A DNA stretch of 64,000 bases from Paragordius varius (Eukaryota > Nematomorpha): positions 9,920,001-9,984,000 of the forward strand of contig OZ176054.1 of the NCBI GenBank assembly GCA_964247055.1, written 5' to 3'. Within the stretch, counting starts at the first letter, position 1. Each line of letters opens with the position of its first letter. A program made the translations under genes and the position numbers. Shown here piece after piece: positions 50,864 through 62,874 of the stretch. Below the pieces are notes generated by a model. The model did no database searches. It saw only the letters and a program-made list of their open reading frames with translations, and was not told the DNA's origin.

Positions 50864-53800
50864 TATATGTATGTATATTAATTTAAAAAAAATACTTCTG
50901 GGAAATAGATGCATCTTCATTCATCTATAATAAGGAATATATAATTTTATATATTATATATACATAGTTTACCAAATTTAGCACATAGAACAAAAAACGC
51001 TATTGGCCCGTTTTTATAAAAATCATTAATAATATTATTTATGAATTGAAAGTACTAAAAATTTAAAATCTATTAATAAAAAAACCCATAATACTCATAT
51101 GTAATTTAATATAAAAGCGTTAAATGCTAAAACCAGGTTTTATAAAATAAATTAAGAGTATTTACTCTTAGCAAAAATTTGACCATATTAAAGCATTTTT
51201 GTTCAAAAACGTTAAGGTTGCACATTAGCTTCTAACCTTTTTTTATTGAGCATGTAATTATTTAGTTGCGCGTATCAGATTATTATAATTATATTATTTT
51301 ATCGTAAAATCTTTGTAATTTAATTATTTTAAATATTATTTGGGTCGGTTGAATAAAATTATTTTCTACCTAGTATTACTAACATAGTAAATATTAATGT
51401 AAAACATCGATTGTATAAAAAAATTAAAAATTTTAGTAAATGCTTAAAAAAATGACTAGTATGGCTTAATTGAGCAAATTAAGGGTCGGTTGAATCAAAA
51501 ACATATACTATAGTACATGCTTACTTAATAAATATATTATGGAAAAATATTATAAACATATGTATTTTAATTTTAAAGTAATAAGTATTTTAAAATTCAG
51601 AATCATTAATAATCATTCTTTAGAACCGTTTAAGTATTAAACCTTAAATTATTTAGATTAAATTTTCTAATGATTAATAATCAGTCATTTTAAGTTCTTA
51701 ACCAAAACTGTTAACGTCAAAATATTAAAACCTAAAACAGGGGTATAACAAAAATGGCTTCGGGGGCAGCATCTCAACTCTGAAAAAAAACGGCGGGCCG
51801 CATTTGACACATATATGGACAACATCCATAAATAATATATTAGATTTCAAACTACAAAATGGAAACACAATATAACATTTTTTTCCAGTTCGTGCCAATT
51901 GAATAGGCCTGTCTAAAAACATCTAAGAATTATCAATTTTACTAAGATTTGTAATCTTATTTTTGCAAATTGTGGATTAAAAATTTATGCGGGCCACATA
52001 AAGAGCTTCGAAGGACTTGCTGGACACCCCTGGCTTAAAACATTAGAAACCATTTAATTTTATGAAAAAGATATATAATTAATTTATTGTATTTGTATTT
52101 TTATATTCGAACATTTAATCTATAATATTAACAAAAAATAAATTGACCTTAATTAATTGGAGTGATTATATTTAAAACAGAAAGAAAAAGATGCAAAACT
52201 AGCCCGAGCTTGGCACATAGCAATTATTAAAAAATTCAATATATAGTAGGTAGTTTTGGCAAAAAAAAATATACAACCAATGTTTCAAGTATTTACTTTT
52301 AACTTAGTAATTATAGATCGTTTTGAAATCTTTTTTATATCGAAATCTAATAAATACTAATTAGTTTTAGCGTTTACTTAGAACTATTTTATTTGCGTTT
52401 AAATGCGCATTAAAGAGCTAGAAACAAAATTTGCAAAATATATTCAAAATTACGTTTAAATACATTCATTGTGCCATTTTTTAAAAACTAGAGAATTTAA
52501 TTGTTCACCAAATATTAAAATAATTTATTCGCTTCATGTTATTTTTAATGCTTACTATATACCGTAGAAAAATTAGGCATATCAAATTTAGTTTTAAATT
52601 AATTTAATGTTAAAAAAATATTTAGTTTGTTCGCATAAAAATGCATATTTTATTCCAACACCAACTAACAAAGTTTATTAATAATACATGACTCTTTTGC
52701 CTGGGGGGGTGTTTCATAAAATGAGTTAGGACTATGTTTGGGGTTAAATTTAAAGTTATATAATATAAGCCTTTAAATTTGCTACAATTGTTATATAATC
52801 TGTAATGAATTGATAAAATAAAAAAATTAAATTCATAGTAGTCTCCTTATTTGACCATAAATAACGGAATTTATGGGGACATATACAATAGTTAAAAAAA
52901 GCGACAGAATCTTTGTTACATTTTATTAAAGATTTTATGTTAAAAAGTTTTCTATAACACTTTTCTTACTTCATCTTGGTGATTAGAGGAATCGGAGATT
53001 TTAAAACTTTCATAGAATTGAAACAGCACTATCAGACAAATAATAGGTACAAAATTCATATTAAAAAAAATTTTGACTAAAAAAATATTTTTTTGCATTT
53101 AAATACCACTATTATTTAAAATTATTTTTAGACATATCATTAATCTTATCTTTCTATTTTGGTGTGTACTCTTTAAATAAAAAATTTTAACAGGTCCATG
53201 TACTAAAGATATGTATAAATTTATGCTTAAGGGCTTAGACACCAGACATAATTAATTTAATTTAGCCAAGTATCAGGTAATTTTGTATCCAGTGTGGTAC
53301 ATTGGACTTGAGGTTGCACATTAAATTCAGGTAAAAAGACGTCTCAGTAGATTCATCGTGCTTTGTTTAGCTAAAAATTATTAGAGAATTATTAATTATG
53401 ATGAACTAAAAATTTAAAAAAACATAAATATAGTGCATTTTAAATTAAGTTTCCTCTCTATTTCGGGTTTTTCCTTAACAATGCCAGGTCGCGTTATAAT
53501 TTTTTAATTACATAAGAATCGATGTTATTAAAAATCAAACTATGCTTGATCAAATACACTTAAATATGAAAGGGACTCAGTATTTTAAAGCATATATGAT
53601 GTTTAAATCTTTTATACATAACATACATTGAATATTTGGAATTTTTATTTTATATGGATATATTTAATCATAGATATCTCTAAAGATAATTTCCTGTCAG
53701 TAATGTCTAAAAGACAGTGTCTACATTAATAGTTTGGGAAAGAAATTATTTGACCCATCCTACCTTATAAAAAAACAAATACCATATTAAATAATATCTA

Positions 53801-54193
53801 GAGTTGCTTATCATCAAATAAATTACATTTTAATTGAAAACATATTGCTGGATTTTTAAAATAAATAACAAATTTTGGATATATTTTGAAATTTATAGAC
53901 AGAATGGTTTAGTTGCTCATAATCATAGGGCTCAAGTAGGCAGAAAGAGGGTAGAATATCTTGACAGAACCGGATAATATAATATATTTAGAAGTAAAAA
54001 TACTCAGTAAAAAGCCGATTTTATTTGATTTAAAAATTATTATCGGTGTCAACGGTGCCTTGTGTCTCTATTCTCTTTATTTTAGTCGTAACATTCATCC
54101 GAAATATTTTTAAAAGGTATTATTGGATCCAAATAAAAAACCAATAATTATTTATTTTTTTACAATGTATAAATGCTTAATCATAAACTCCAT
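50864..54193. other. AT-rich DNA between genes
   Basis: Apart from the hAT element at 51738-52032 and a short direct repeat (GGGTCGGTTGAAT at 51341 and 51482), nothing is supported. The 3' end of the micro-exon gene begins at 54194. Confidence 0.45.
51738..52032. mobile_element. Non-autonomous hAT element (CAGGGGT / ACCCCTG)
   Basis: Starts CAGGGGTATAAC, ends GCTGGACACCCCTG, and contains GGGCCGCATTTGACAC and GCGGGCCACATAAAG near the ends. Flanks ACCTAAAA and GCTTAAAA match at 6 of 8, a worn 8-bp target duplication. Similar to the segments inside the two fold-back elements at 19.4 and 49.6 kb. Confidence 0.6.
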
Positions 54194-54653
54194 TTAAACA
54201 TGCGATATATTAGATCGAACAACCGAAAAAACTAATTGGCCATAGAAATTGCCAATGTTGGGTTTAGGTTTATAAACCAAAATGTATTCATCATCCTCGA
54301 ATGTAATATCATTCAAATCCATTGTAAAGCAATTTCCATCCTATAATAATAATAAAATATATAATTAGATATTAAATTTGGATAAGGAAACGATAAATTT
54401 TGATTTCACCAGTCTATTGATCAGAAAAATATAAGTTTTAAATTATAATATATTATAAAAACAGCTTACACGATTGACTTTAGCAATCGTATCCAATAAA
54501 GTTTTACTTTCTAACTCCAAAAATATGTGGTATTGATTGGTTGGGATCATATTCAAATAGGTTTCATCCTTAAGCATATTTTTACTCTCTATATCAATCA
54601 GCAATATAAATGTGTGGTTGCAAAATTTTAAAGAAATGCGAAGGAATACATAA
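54194..54653 (-). other. Second FN3-like module and C-terminus, split by a phase-0 intron
   Basis: Exon 54653-54470 (YVFLRISLKFCNHTF... NQYHIFLELESKTLLDTIAK VNR) joins in phase 0 across a 129-nt intron to 54340-54194 (DGNCFTMDLNDITFEDDEYI LVYKPKP...ISHV, stop). The layout repeats that of the first module: a strand ending K-V-N, a phase-0 intron, then F-x-L-x-x-I-x-x-x-x-x-Y-x-x-x-Y. This suggests internal duplication of one module together with its intron. The FN3 assignment is weaker here than for the first module. Confidence 0.45.
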
Positions 54654-57600
54654 CTAAGTATTTTGATTATTACATTTGTGTTAAGCCATCAATATGAAAA
54701 GAAAGATTCTAACAATTAGGAATTTAAATAAACAACCAGTCTTAAAACATTAATATAAACATTCATTATCTTTTGAGCAAAAAAAGTTTCAAAACTGTTG
54801 AAATTAAAAAATATTAATTATAATAATATTTAGCCAAAATACTTTTGGTAAGATTTAACCAAAAATCTTTTTTCATACAAACAAGATAATATGTTGTTGA
54901 GTTTTACTAGAAATGCACCTAAAGATAAGCGGTCATAGTCAAATAGATTGTAAGATACATTTTGAGAGTTTTTACCATCTGTGACATAATTTATGCACTA
55001 AATATGTGCATGATCAGTTAATTACCATTATAAATAGTATGTTTTAATAGTCTTAAATATACGACGTAATGTAAAAAAATGCTCAAATTAATCATGCATG
55101 TGTTAAAATATCGGAAAAATGCTAATTGGAAGCGTTTGTTGTTTATCATCATACGCTACTGTAAAATCCGTTAGTTTTAAGGCATTCATGATAAAATTGG
55201 CTAAATGTTATTCGATGTAATTTATATGGGCAGTTGATGTATATGTATATAAAATATTTTATGGCTAAATATCACTTGACCTGAAAAAAATAAAAAATAA
55301 ATTAAAAACAAAATTTACCAGCAAATCTCATGCCATCGTCTACATAAAAATATTATGTTATTCATATATAATATAAGTTTCCTGAAATGACTTCCCTTAT
55401 TACTTCTTAACAACAGAGTATGCACTCAAGAAAAATACACGGAAAAAATATGTAAAATACAGTATCTTCTTTTGATTTGGGAACTACATATTACAATAAT
55501 GAGAGCTGTTATTGGTTATTTTAATATTGTAAATGGCTTAAATAGATTTGATCATGTTTGTTGAAATATGCAATGAAATATGGTGTTAACAATAATTTTA
55601 ATGTATTTAAAAAAAATAAAAAATATAATACATGCAACATTAAACACCCTTTTAGCCATTTAAAATATGAAATTCCCAATTATAGCTCATGTTAATGTAT
55701 TTATGAATAATAAAATATCTTTATGGAAGTAACTCTAAGCTGAAACTTTAGCATATATGATGTTATTTTATAGAAATTAAAATTTAATTATTTTTAAATA
55801 ATATTTAATCTATGTTTATATGGGAATTTAAGTCTCAGATTTGTAAAACTAAGATGGGGGAGTGTCAATAAATAAACGCGAAAGGCCAAAATTGCGCTAT
55901 AGAAAATTGCTGGGCTATAGATAAAAATTATTTTTTATTAAATATCAATACTTTACGATAATTATATAAAACAAAGTATTTTGAAATGTCAGGTATAATG
56001 ACATCATTGTTTAATTAAAGTTAGTTTTGATACATTATTTTTCTTCAATGACGTCGCCGGTGTATATGTAGAAGTCAATTGTTTCTAACGTATGGCATTG
56101 TAAAAAATTGTTATTTATTATAGGATCTAATTTGTATAAGAAGGAATTTGTCCAAGGATCGGAGCATATCATATTTAATGTTTCCACGAATGGGTACATT
56201 ATGGATTAAATAACATTTTCATTATAAAGGGGGTATGTTTTGATAATTTAGTGTGTCCTAAAATTGATCTGTTTAGATATTAGATGCCAAAACTTTCCAT
56301 TGATTTCCGTATTTCGAAGTTATAAAATTCACTATGTTTCATATATTTGAACTAGGTCGTTGGCAAACAAAATTTGCTATGTATCCCTGATCTCATGTGA
56401 AATTACAACCAGAATTAAATCGAGTATAGAGCAGGGGTGGCCAATCTTTTTTTCCGTGGAATACTATTTTTAAGAGGAAACTTCACGCGGGCATGGATGA
56501 ATATTAAATAAAAAAAGATTTATTTATCACTTCAACACAAACGATTCAAATATTCTGTTTACGCACTGGGGTCACTAGCACAGGCCATTTAATAAAGATT
56601 CAAAAAGATAATTATTTTTGAGTAGTTATTTATATATAGTTCATAATTTAATCAAAATACATAAATAAATTTTATTCTGAAGTCTGATTGCCAAAGCAGT
56701 GCAGAAAACGCAAAACTACGCAATTCCAACGCAATCGGTGGACTCGTCAATGTGAGAATAAAATAAGATTTAATATTTTATGTAAATCGGTAAGATTCTG
56801 ATTAATATCATCTCTCCTCCCCATTTTCTAGATAGGTGTAAGCTTTATTGATTCCATGATATTATTTTTGTGTTCATAATTTTAAACAGAACTTCAGAAG
56901 CTGTAATTAAAGCTTCTTTCAATAACTTTGTCCTGAAAAGATTTGTTGTCTTTTTCTGATATTTTAATTTTAATGTATTTCATGATGCAATGTTTTTGAG
57001 AATTTAGTTGATTTCAATAGCTTGATTTTTTCGTATTATTTGTATTTTTGATTCATAATAGTAAAATGATTTGGATATTTGCTTTTATAGGCAACCGGAG
57101 TTAATATTAAACAAGTACATATTTATCATCCTTATTCGTTATGAAAAAAATATCTTCTTCACATCCATTTCTGTAAGAATTTTAGCATTTTTCTGTTTTT
57201 AATTATGCTATAATATAATGCAGGATACCTATTTCTATTTCTTTAACACTTCGATTCAAATTGGGGTTTCTAAATACCCCAGACTAAATTTATATTAGGA
57301 TTTTTAAAAAACTACTGAAGGAAACGGTCCCAATTTAAATTTATGCCTCTATCTGATAAAAATCATATAATAATGCCAAAATATCTTGATAAAATTTTGT
57401 TTTTTAAAAAAAGTTCCATCTCAAACTACTTCGACGCCATTTTTATTTTACAAAATTTTTGCAAAATATCGTCTTCATTTGATTTTAAGGGTAAAACTAA
57501 AGCTAAATTTTAATATAAATTACATCTAACATTGATAGAGATAGAAAAAGCGGTTTATTTTGTGTTATTTTTTAATTTATTTGACACATGTCACGTTGAC

Positions 57601-60600
57601 GAAATTTTTACCTTTCTGTTTTAGCTTAAAAAATTTAATATCAAATATTTTTAAATAAATTTTTTTATACATTTAGGTTTATTTATGTTATATAAGTGCA
57701 AAATTTTGCCATGATTTCGATTCCTTCCATACTTTTTAAAGTATTTGATTTTAAACAGGCCTGGGGTATCCAACTACCCCAATTTGAATCGAAGGACTAA
57801 AATGAGTGTGTTGTATCCATGTGTTAAATTAAACTATTTTTCAAGGATATCACAAATAATTTGAATAAAATACATACGAATGAAATCTATTAATAAATAA
57901 TAAAATAATTTAATTAAATGAAATATTTTGTCAACAAGTAATTTTAAACCAAAAAAATAAATTAAGAATATGATTAATTATAAATTTGTGGAAAAAAAAT
58001 TATATGCCGAAATAGTATTTAAATTTTTTAAAATTTTTCAGGCGGCACGTTTTTGAATCTCTCTGTCACAAAGTTAACCAAAATTTAAAGATAAAAGCTG
58101 TTTGCCACCGAATTTATGTAATACGCCATCTTTATATTTTAACGACAAATATTAGATTATTATTAGCCTATATTTGCAATTAGAAGTCATAGTACTTCCT
58201 ACCAAGCAAAGGGTGGCTTTATGAAACGAATGAGGACAGTGTTTACCACGTGTCATAGTGTGAGAGGCGTTTCGTCTTTGTAGTGGACTCAGTCACTTAT
58301 AATGAACACGGGCAACTGTATATATACAAACTCCTAACTGACAGTGTTTTCCCGTGTTCATTGTGTTATGATGAGTCCACAACAATGACGAAGCGCATCT
58401 CTCACTATGAGACGTAGTTACTATCGTTTTTAAATTTTATGGTGGGAAGTATTATGACTATTTGCTAGGCAGGCTAATAATAATAATAATATCTATATTT
58501 TTCGTTATTAAAATATATTACATTTTAAAAAAATTACCAAAAATGGTACAAATCAATCAAATTGAATCCTGAAAATATTTTCACCAGAGGCATCAATTAA
58601 AACAAATTTTGTATAAAATGTTATGTTGTTTATAATTTTTAAATTCCAAAATACAGCTGAATGTCTCAAAAGCTTTACTAAAATTTATTTGGGGGGAAAC
58701 AGGCAAAATTTATTTTTTTGGCAACCTAGGCTTTTTATTTTAAAGACGGACCCTGACCTATTTTATCTGGTTATTGACTAATTTACTTAGGGGTGTCCAA
58801 ACAAATGGCTTGAAGAGCCACATTTGAATTAATATATATCAAGACATAAGTATCAAATATATTTATTATATATAAACACATAAAGATGTGTTAATTTTCA
58901 TATAAATAACAAAATAACCAGTAAAAAAATTATAATATTGCTCTATTAAAACTTAAATTAATGAATAAATAAATACCAATCAAATACGCAATTTATAACT
59001 CCAATATTATGGGTATTGCTATATCAAAAATGGGACTGTGGTTCTGGAACCACCTGTTGGACACCCCTGTATATCAAACTTAATGCAACAAAAATTAAAG
59101 CTCGCTAAATTCGATTTCGAATTTCGAATGGTTTCAATACCGCTAGGAAGAATTTTTGTTTTCAATATGTTTTTTACACCATAAATTTAATATATTAGTG
59201 TGTGGTTATTTGTTCATATAAATAAACAATTAGGAATTGCAAACTATTTAATATTTTTTAACACACTCTACTCTAATAGTAAAAAGAATCGACTTACAGT
59301 AAAAATGTGTCTCCATTTGACGAGATATGTCCTTTTCTCTGCCATAGACTGTTTGTACCATTATAGAGTATTTTCCGGGCTCCATGTTTTCCACCACAAA
59401 TCTTGTAACATTCTATGTATAAATTTTAAGTTTCTATGGGTTTAAAAACCATTTTATATTTTTCCATTATAGACATCATGTGGGTTATTTTGACAGAGAC
59501 TATCTCTGCTGATATTCATGATATTCATATATTTGAAACGAAAATTACAGGGGACGTAAAAAACTTCATCTATATATAATTAACAATAAATCTCATATTG
59601 TCAAATATCTACATACCGGAAAATTCACTTTAGTTATTCTTTTCATACCGTCCATGTTGAAAACAACCCAGCCATTTTTTTCTGATAATCGCGATAACTC
59701 ATATTCAAATATATAATTTGTTCCATTCATCTTCCATCCACATATCATAACTCTGAATCCCATAAATTGATGATTTTCGATCAAAGCAATTACTTTGCTC
59801 CAAAACTATGTTTATATACAGTATCAAATTAAATATTGTATTTATTCTTGCAAATATTAATGCGTTATATTGTGCCTCATTATATTTGATTAGGTGCAAA
59901 AATTTACTATATTTATTAAAATAGATCTTTTAGGATTTATCTTAAGAATATAAATAATTTTTGTAAAATTTTTCTCGATATTCTTCTTATAATAACTACT
60001 TAGTTGAAATGAGCCAGGGAGAATATAACATAATTACGGTACTTTTTGAATTTATTAGATAACTAATTAAAATGCGACTTTAAGTTTTATTTAGGAATTA
60101 TTATGTAACTTAATTTAACCCAGTGCGCGGTAAATTGCGATTCTGGGTAAGAATTAATAATTTCTTTAATATATGTTGGACCCAAAAGGTATTAAGTGTC
60201 TTTTTATATATTTATCCTGTAATCTATAAAACATCACACCAAATATAAATATTAGTTAAATTTCAAATATATAACAGTCTCAATAATAATACAAACAGGG
60301 TTTCATTAACCTGTATTGGGTACATCAATTTTGATCGAGAGACAATCATCAGTTTGCGAGATGATGGTGGATGTTACTTTGGAAGTAGAAAAATATATTT
60401 TTTCTTCATTGTCTATTTTTTTATCACATAATATGTTACCGTTATATGGCCTAAGTGTGGTACCTATAAACATTATAATTAATGAAAAGTTCTACCTGCT
60501 TGGAGGGCTGAATTTACAGGGACTTGTATAATAAAACTAGTGACTAAGGAATTTTATTATAAATTTTACCATTAATGGTTGCTATATACAAGTAAAAAGT

Positions 60601-62716
60601 AAATTAGTTTTGGTATATACAGTCATTTAATTAAATCATGATGAAATTATACTTTCTGTGTTAGAAATTGATACATTATGGTTGGTATCTACATATAAAA
60701 TAGTTTTAGAATATACACATCAAGACTAATTTTGAACCATTGTTAATCTATACTATTTTTCATAAAATTTTCCCTATTCATTAATATTGATAAAATATAA
60801 TTTTTCTTTATTCAAAAATATGACTTTTTCGAGCGCAACATATTCAAATAATAAACAACTTTTATTGAGAGCCTCAGTGGACGACAACGTTTTTCATTCG
60901 AACGCAACATCTTTATATTTTACAACATTTTTTAGTTAACATTTATTTAATATACAGCTTTGGGGTGTTAGCGTTGAATGCGTAAATAATATACAATTCT
61001 ACGGTTTCTTATTATTTTAATATCTAGGGTGCTATATAGTATTATTAATGATAAATTAAAATTAAACTTTTTTTTGAAAAGTTTTGAAATATGCCATCGC
61101 TTCAAGTTGATCCCTTAACATTGCAAATTGGTTATTTTAAGTTGGTCTATTTTACCCAAAACTATTTATCCTTCATTTTAAAATACCCTTTTCAGAGGCG
61201 TTATACGTTTAATAAAATAGAAGGAAATAACATTAATTGAATCATATATTCATTGCAATATTAACCATGGGAAGTATTAATTGATAAAAATGTTTTGATA
61301 TCTGCATCAAAAATAATGAATAGATCTCAAATGTCGATTAATATTTGAAGATCAACTTGAAGTGATTAAAATAAATTTGAGGAATGGGTTTTAAAAAAAT
61401 ATTAATATAATTTTATAGCTAGAAAAATTATTTACCTGAGAAAGATAATCCTTTTGAACCAACAAGACCTCCAATTACACCTTAAATTATATATTTTCTA
61501 ATACCTCCGATTGTGGTCACTAAAACGCCTGAAAATATAAAATATATCAATAAAAAGGAAACCTCCAGCCAAGAGTCCGCCTATATTTATGTTCATTTAA
61601 TATAAAAAAATTGTTAAAAAACAATGCACATACCTTTCCCAACTAGAAAAAATTTGTTGATATAAATATTAATACATATTAATTTCATAATAAAGGATTT
61701 TAAGTTATACCAATAGCTGCTTCTGCTAAATTCCATAATATATTTTATGTAATTAAAAAGAGATACAAATAATATTATTATTGTACCACTTATGGCTCCT
61801 AGAAGAGAGCTTTGAAGAGCAGTAGGAACTTTAGGGAGAGATTTCGGTACTAAATAAATTTAATAAATATTTGCATAAACGAGCCATTACTCTTAACGGC
61901 ATTTCCAATCTCATAATTATAATATAATGAACCTTTTTATAATACAGTTTGGAACCCCGTTATGGATAAATTTATTTTTTGGCATTTAAGAATTATATGA
62001 GGGTCAAATCTCATAAATTGTATTACCTGGATTTCTACCATCTAATCTTTTTCTACCTATTTCTATCTTTATTTAGAACAACAAATTATGGTTAAGAATT
62101 ATATTTAAACCATAAAAATTTTAATATAAATTTTATTACCAGGCCTTGGTGGTTTAATATTCCTATCATCATTCACATTTGATCCCTGTTTATGATCTAT
62201 GACGCAAATGTACCGTAATTTGATAGTTTATATTAAATATGATTTATCTATACCTGTTTCTTTAGGAACGTTATCATTGGGTTGATCATCCGAGAGTTTA
62301 ACTAATGTCGCATAATATTTTGCACAATTTGTAAATAAATCTTTGAAGGTAATATACGGATTTGTAAAATACGGGATAATTTAGTTTATGTCAAAATTAG
62401 TTTTAGGCATTTTATAATTATATCTAATGAAATTTAATTTATTTACAACATTAATACATATATAATGAATTTTCTTTAGTTTTTACCACCTCTATAAATA
62501 TTTGATTGTTGAGTGAATAGTTCTTTATTTATTTATGAAAGCATTACTTCTTTTATCATCAGGTTCCCCATCAGAAGAGGTATCATCTGAATGTGGTCGA
62601 TTTCGATTCGGGTTGGATGGTCCTAAATATTTTAGAGTGGGAATCGTACCAGCCTCCTCTTCGGGAATCAAACTATCTGCCTCCACGGTTTCTTGATCGT
62701 TTAAAACATCAGCCAT
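54194..62716 (-). CDS. Micro-exon gene for a putative membrane protein with FN3-like C-terminal region (about 461 aa, ~17 exons)
   Basis: No known family recognised. The proposed exons, in transcript order, are 62716-62548, 62340-62254, 62196-62140, 62062-62027, 61849-61787, 61725-61711, 61642-61634, 61580-61563, 61528-61505, 61480-61436, 60688-60653, 60543-60496, 60463-60311, 59792-59617, 59412-59298, 54653-54470 and 54340-54194. Every junction is GT-AG and the frame stays open. Introns 1 to 13 are all phase 1. The ATG at 62716 opens an acidic then basic N-terminus (MADVLNDQE...). Residues ~57-137 are polar and proline/lysine-rich. Residues ~146-168 are glycine-rich and hydrophobic (GGLLAGGVLVTTIGG), probably a membrane span with glycine-zipper spacing. 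The rest is probably extracellular, ending in two FN3-like modules. One join is unresolved: the 115-nt exon ends in phase 1 at its best donor, while the next exon opens in phase 2. A donor 4 nt further on, or a missed exon, would fix it. The decayed inverted copy at 27.5-34.1 kb independently supports most of the exons. Confidence 0.8.
56432..56520 (+). mobile_element. Single hAT-type end
   Basis: CAGGGGTGGCCAATC followed by a CCGTGGAATACT stretch is a hAT terminus like the others in the window. I found no matching right end, so this may be a truncated copy. Confidence 0.35.
57243..57827. mobile_element. piggyBac-like TTAA element, copy 2 (inverted relative to copy 1)
   Basis: Bounded by TTAACACTTCG and CATGTGTTAA. 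Shares with 34480-35040, on opposite strands, the terminal ACTACCCCAATTTGAATCGA block and internal blocks such as CTACTTCGACGCCAT. It lies inside the 4.6-kb intron of the micro-exon gene. Confidence 0.6.
58161..58479. mobile_element. Palindromic element of 319 bp
   Basis: Almost the whole element is an inverted repeat. TATTAGCCT starts it and AGGCTAATA ends it. Internal pairs include GTCATAGTACTTCC with GGAAGTATTATGAC and AATGAACACGGG with CCCGTGTTCATT. It would fold into a long hairpin. It sits in the 4.6-kb intron of the micro-exon gene. Confidence 0.65.
58788..59069. mobile_element. Non-autonomous hAT element in an intron
   Basis: Left TAGGGGTGTCCAAACAAATG and right TGTTGGACACCCCTG form inverted ends. 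The TTGAAGAGCCACATTTG block is typical of this group. No clear target duplication. About 280 bp, non-coding. Confidence 0.5.
59298..59792 (-). other. First FN3-like module, split by a phase-0 intron
   Basis: Exon 59792-59617 (VIALIENHQF... TNYIFEYELSRL ... KRITKVNFP) joins in phase 0 to exon 59412-59298 (NVTRFVVENMEPGKYSIMVQ TVYGRE...). The pattern of a Y.F.Y strand followed by VENxEPGxYxxxVQTVYG matches the C to G strands of fibronectin type III domains (NLxPGTxYxVxVxAVN). The usual N-terminal tryptophan of FN3 is not obvious. The counterpart in the inverted copy reads STRFIVKNLEPGNYSIMLQ, so the motif has survived some divergence. Confidence 0.5.
60464..60495 (-). other. 32-nt intron
   Basis: Between exons 60543-60496 and 60463-60311 the minus strand reads GTAGAAC...GTTTATAG, 32 nt, with an in-frame TAA. 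The acceptor is conserved in the inverted copy (TTTTATAG before 29059), but the donor there has decayed to GGAAAA. Confidence 0.65.
60840..61380. mobile_element. Decayed fold-back-type element in an intron
   Basis: Contains degenerate pieces of the CAACATTTTTT arms (60895-60940) and of the CTTCAAGTTG / CAACTTGAAG core (61100, 61350). It fills most of the 747-nt intron between exons 61480-61436 and 60688-60653. The ends are not clear. Confidence 0.45.
61436..61849 (-). other. Micro-exon block encoding the glycine-rich membrane segment
   Basis: Six successive exons of 63, 15, 9, 18, 24 and 45 nt are separated by introns of 61, 68, 53, 34 and 24 nt. All exons start with two bases of a codon and end with one, so each is symmetric (1-1), and each ends on the G of a codon whose remainder is in the next exon. 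Joined, they read ...PTALQSSLLGAIS, AEAAI, VGK, GGLLAG, GVLVTTIG, GVIGGLVGSKGL. Any exon could be skipped without a frameshift. This is the exon design known from schistosome micro-exon genes; no homology to those is claimed. Confidence 0.8.
61481..61504 (-). other. 24-nt intron
   Basis: On the minus strand this reads GTATTAG...TTTAAG, exactly 24 nt between the 24-nt and 45-nt exons. Its length is a multiple of three but it contains an in-frame TAA, so retention would stop translation. The inverted copy has an intron of the same length at the same place (28199-28222), also with an in-frame stop. This supports a real intron near the lower size limit for spliceosomal introns. Confidence 0.7.
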
Positions 62717-62874
62717 GTTCTGCAAATCTTTTTTAACAATAATTTTAACAAACATTATAAAAAATGTATAAAATATAACATAAATTCGATATATTTTAAC
62801 CAGCCCAATATTTTAATTTTTAAGTCTCTAGATAACTCGAAGATTTTATTTAGATATTTCTCTTATTTATATGC

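Larger units (their letters stand above)
54654..59297 (-). other. 4.6-kb intron carrying four transposable elements
   Basis: This intron separates the first FN3-like module from the last two exons. It contains a hAT-type end (56432), a piggyBac-like TTAA element (57243-57827), a palindromic element (58161-58479) and a hAT-type element (58788-59069). Between these it is plain AT-rich DNA and I see no further exon with confidence. A missed small exon here could explain the phase mismatch between its flanking exons. Confidence 0.6.

Noticed and set aside
59200-59445. 81-aa plus-strand ORF
   Set aside because: It is the antisense of the FN3-like exon 59412-59298, which has splice sites, phase and a conserved copy.
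62480-62500. Possible 3-5-nt exon between the first two exons of the micro-exon gene
   Set aside because: AG and GT flank it, but the neighbouring exons already join in phase without it.
62525-62755. Reading the first exon as a complete 76-aa acidic protein
   Set aside because: The in-phase donor at 62547 and the long open chain of downstream exons, confirmed by the inverted copy, make a spliced gene more likely.
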